Shown: positions 63,811-64,000 of the stretch, one piece after another | Layout of the letters: each line of letters opens with the position of its first letter | How positions within the stretch are numbered: position 1 is the first letter of the stretch | Assembly: GCF_000003815.2 (NCBI RefSeq) | Contig: NC_049987.1 | Span: forward strand, 25,027,846 to 25,091,845 | Source: Branchiostoma floridae | Lineage: Eukaryota > Chordata > Leptocardii > Amphioxiformes > Branchiostomatidae | Direction: 5' to 3' | Length of the DNA stretch: 64,000 nt | The notes under the pieces: model-generated | Told to the model about the DNA's origin: nothing | What the model saw: the letters and a program-made list of their open reading frames with translations, nothing else | Databases searched by the model: none | Position numbers and translations under genes: made by a program

Positions 63811-63940
63811 CCAAGCAGAGGTTCGGCTTCGGTAGTTATGATATGTTTTAAGCATTATTGTCGAACATTCTCATGAATTTGTACAATTTGTTTTATTCAA
63901 ATCTGCGCGTCCTGAGCCGAGCTTCTGCTTGGAGAGTATA
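63811..63940. mobile_element. MITE of the CTCCAAGCAGAGGTT family, last copy
   Basis: CTCTCCAAGCAGAGGTTCGG and CCGAGCTTCTGCTTGGAGAG are inverted ends about 130 bp apart, with TGTTTTAAGCATTATTGTC inside as in the 39041 copy. The downstream flank is homologous to that beside the 39041 copy. Confidence 0.7.
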
Positions 63941-64000
63941 TGATTTTAAAAGAGGACATAATGAATTAATACGAACCATACTAATAACAGCCTTCTGCAC

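Overview
This is a eukaryotic nuclear window, most likely from amphioxus (Branchiostoma). The genes are split into short exons with GT-AG introns and intact phases. One gene belongs to a lineage-expanded type II receptor style that I associate with amphioxus, and the intergenic DNA is packed with foldback MITEs, LINE tails and minisatellites. Four N runs (17883-18358, 31721-32611, 37529-37628, 48928-49309) mark a draft assembly. I saw no bacterial operon, CRISPR array or canonical tRNA/rRNA gene.

Layout: (1) 1-2811, minus strand: the 5' four coding exons of CEP43 (FGFR1OP/FOP), a centrosomal LisH protein; the rest lies left of the window. (2) 2812-2993: a 182-bp divergent promoter with two CCAAT boxes and a CHR-like TTTGAA. 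(3) 2994-13975, plus strand: a complete ten-exon gene for a 771-residue protein that I do not recognise. It carries KEN boxes and many Ser/Thr-Pro sites, which suggests a cell-cycle role. (4) 15.3-18.5 kb: a CpG-rich promoter-like block and transposon remnants. (5) 19128-28256, minus strand: a calponin/transgelin (Mp20-like) gene with two alternative terminal exons, 187 or 188 residues. (6) 28.5-38.6 kb: tandem repeats (about 180, 64, 46 and 56 bp units), LINE 3' ends and MITEs. (7) 39.5-45.1 kb: diverged segmental copies, including a duplicated TATA-containing promoter with a noncoding first exon. (8) 49805-60037, plus strand: nine coding exons of a type II membrane protein with two NPxY motifs in the tail, a 17-residue-repeat stalk and an LDLR class B (YWTD) propeller; the 3' end was not found. 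(9) 60-64 kb: mostly repeats, no supported exon.

The most interesting pattern is repeated tandem duplication of exon edges together with flanking intron. It affects the KEN-box exon (three copies, all open and in phase), the acceptor of the last exon of the same gene (four copies), the calponin-homology exon (three copies), the calponin-like terminal exon (two full alternatives, two partial 5' copies, four partial 3' copies), and the promoter/first exon probably serving the YWTD receptor (two copies). Some copies could act as alternative exons; others look like debris.
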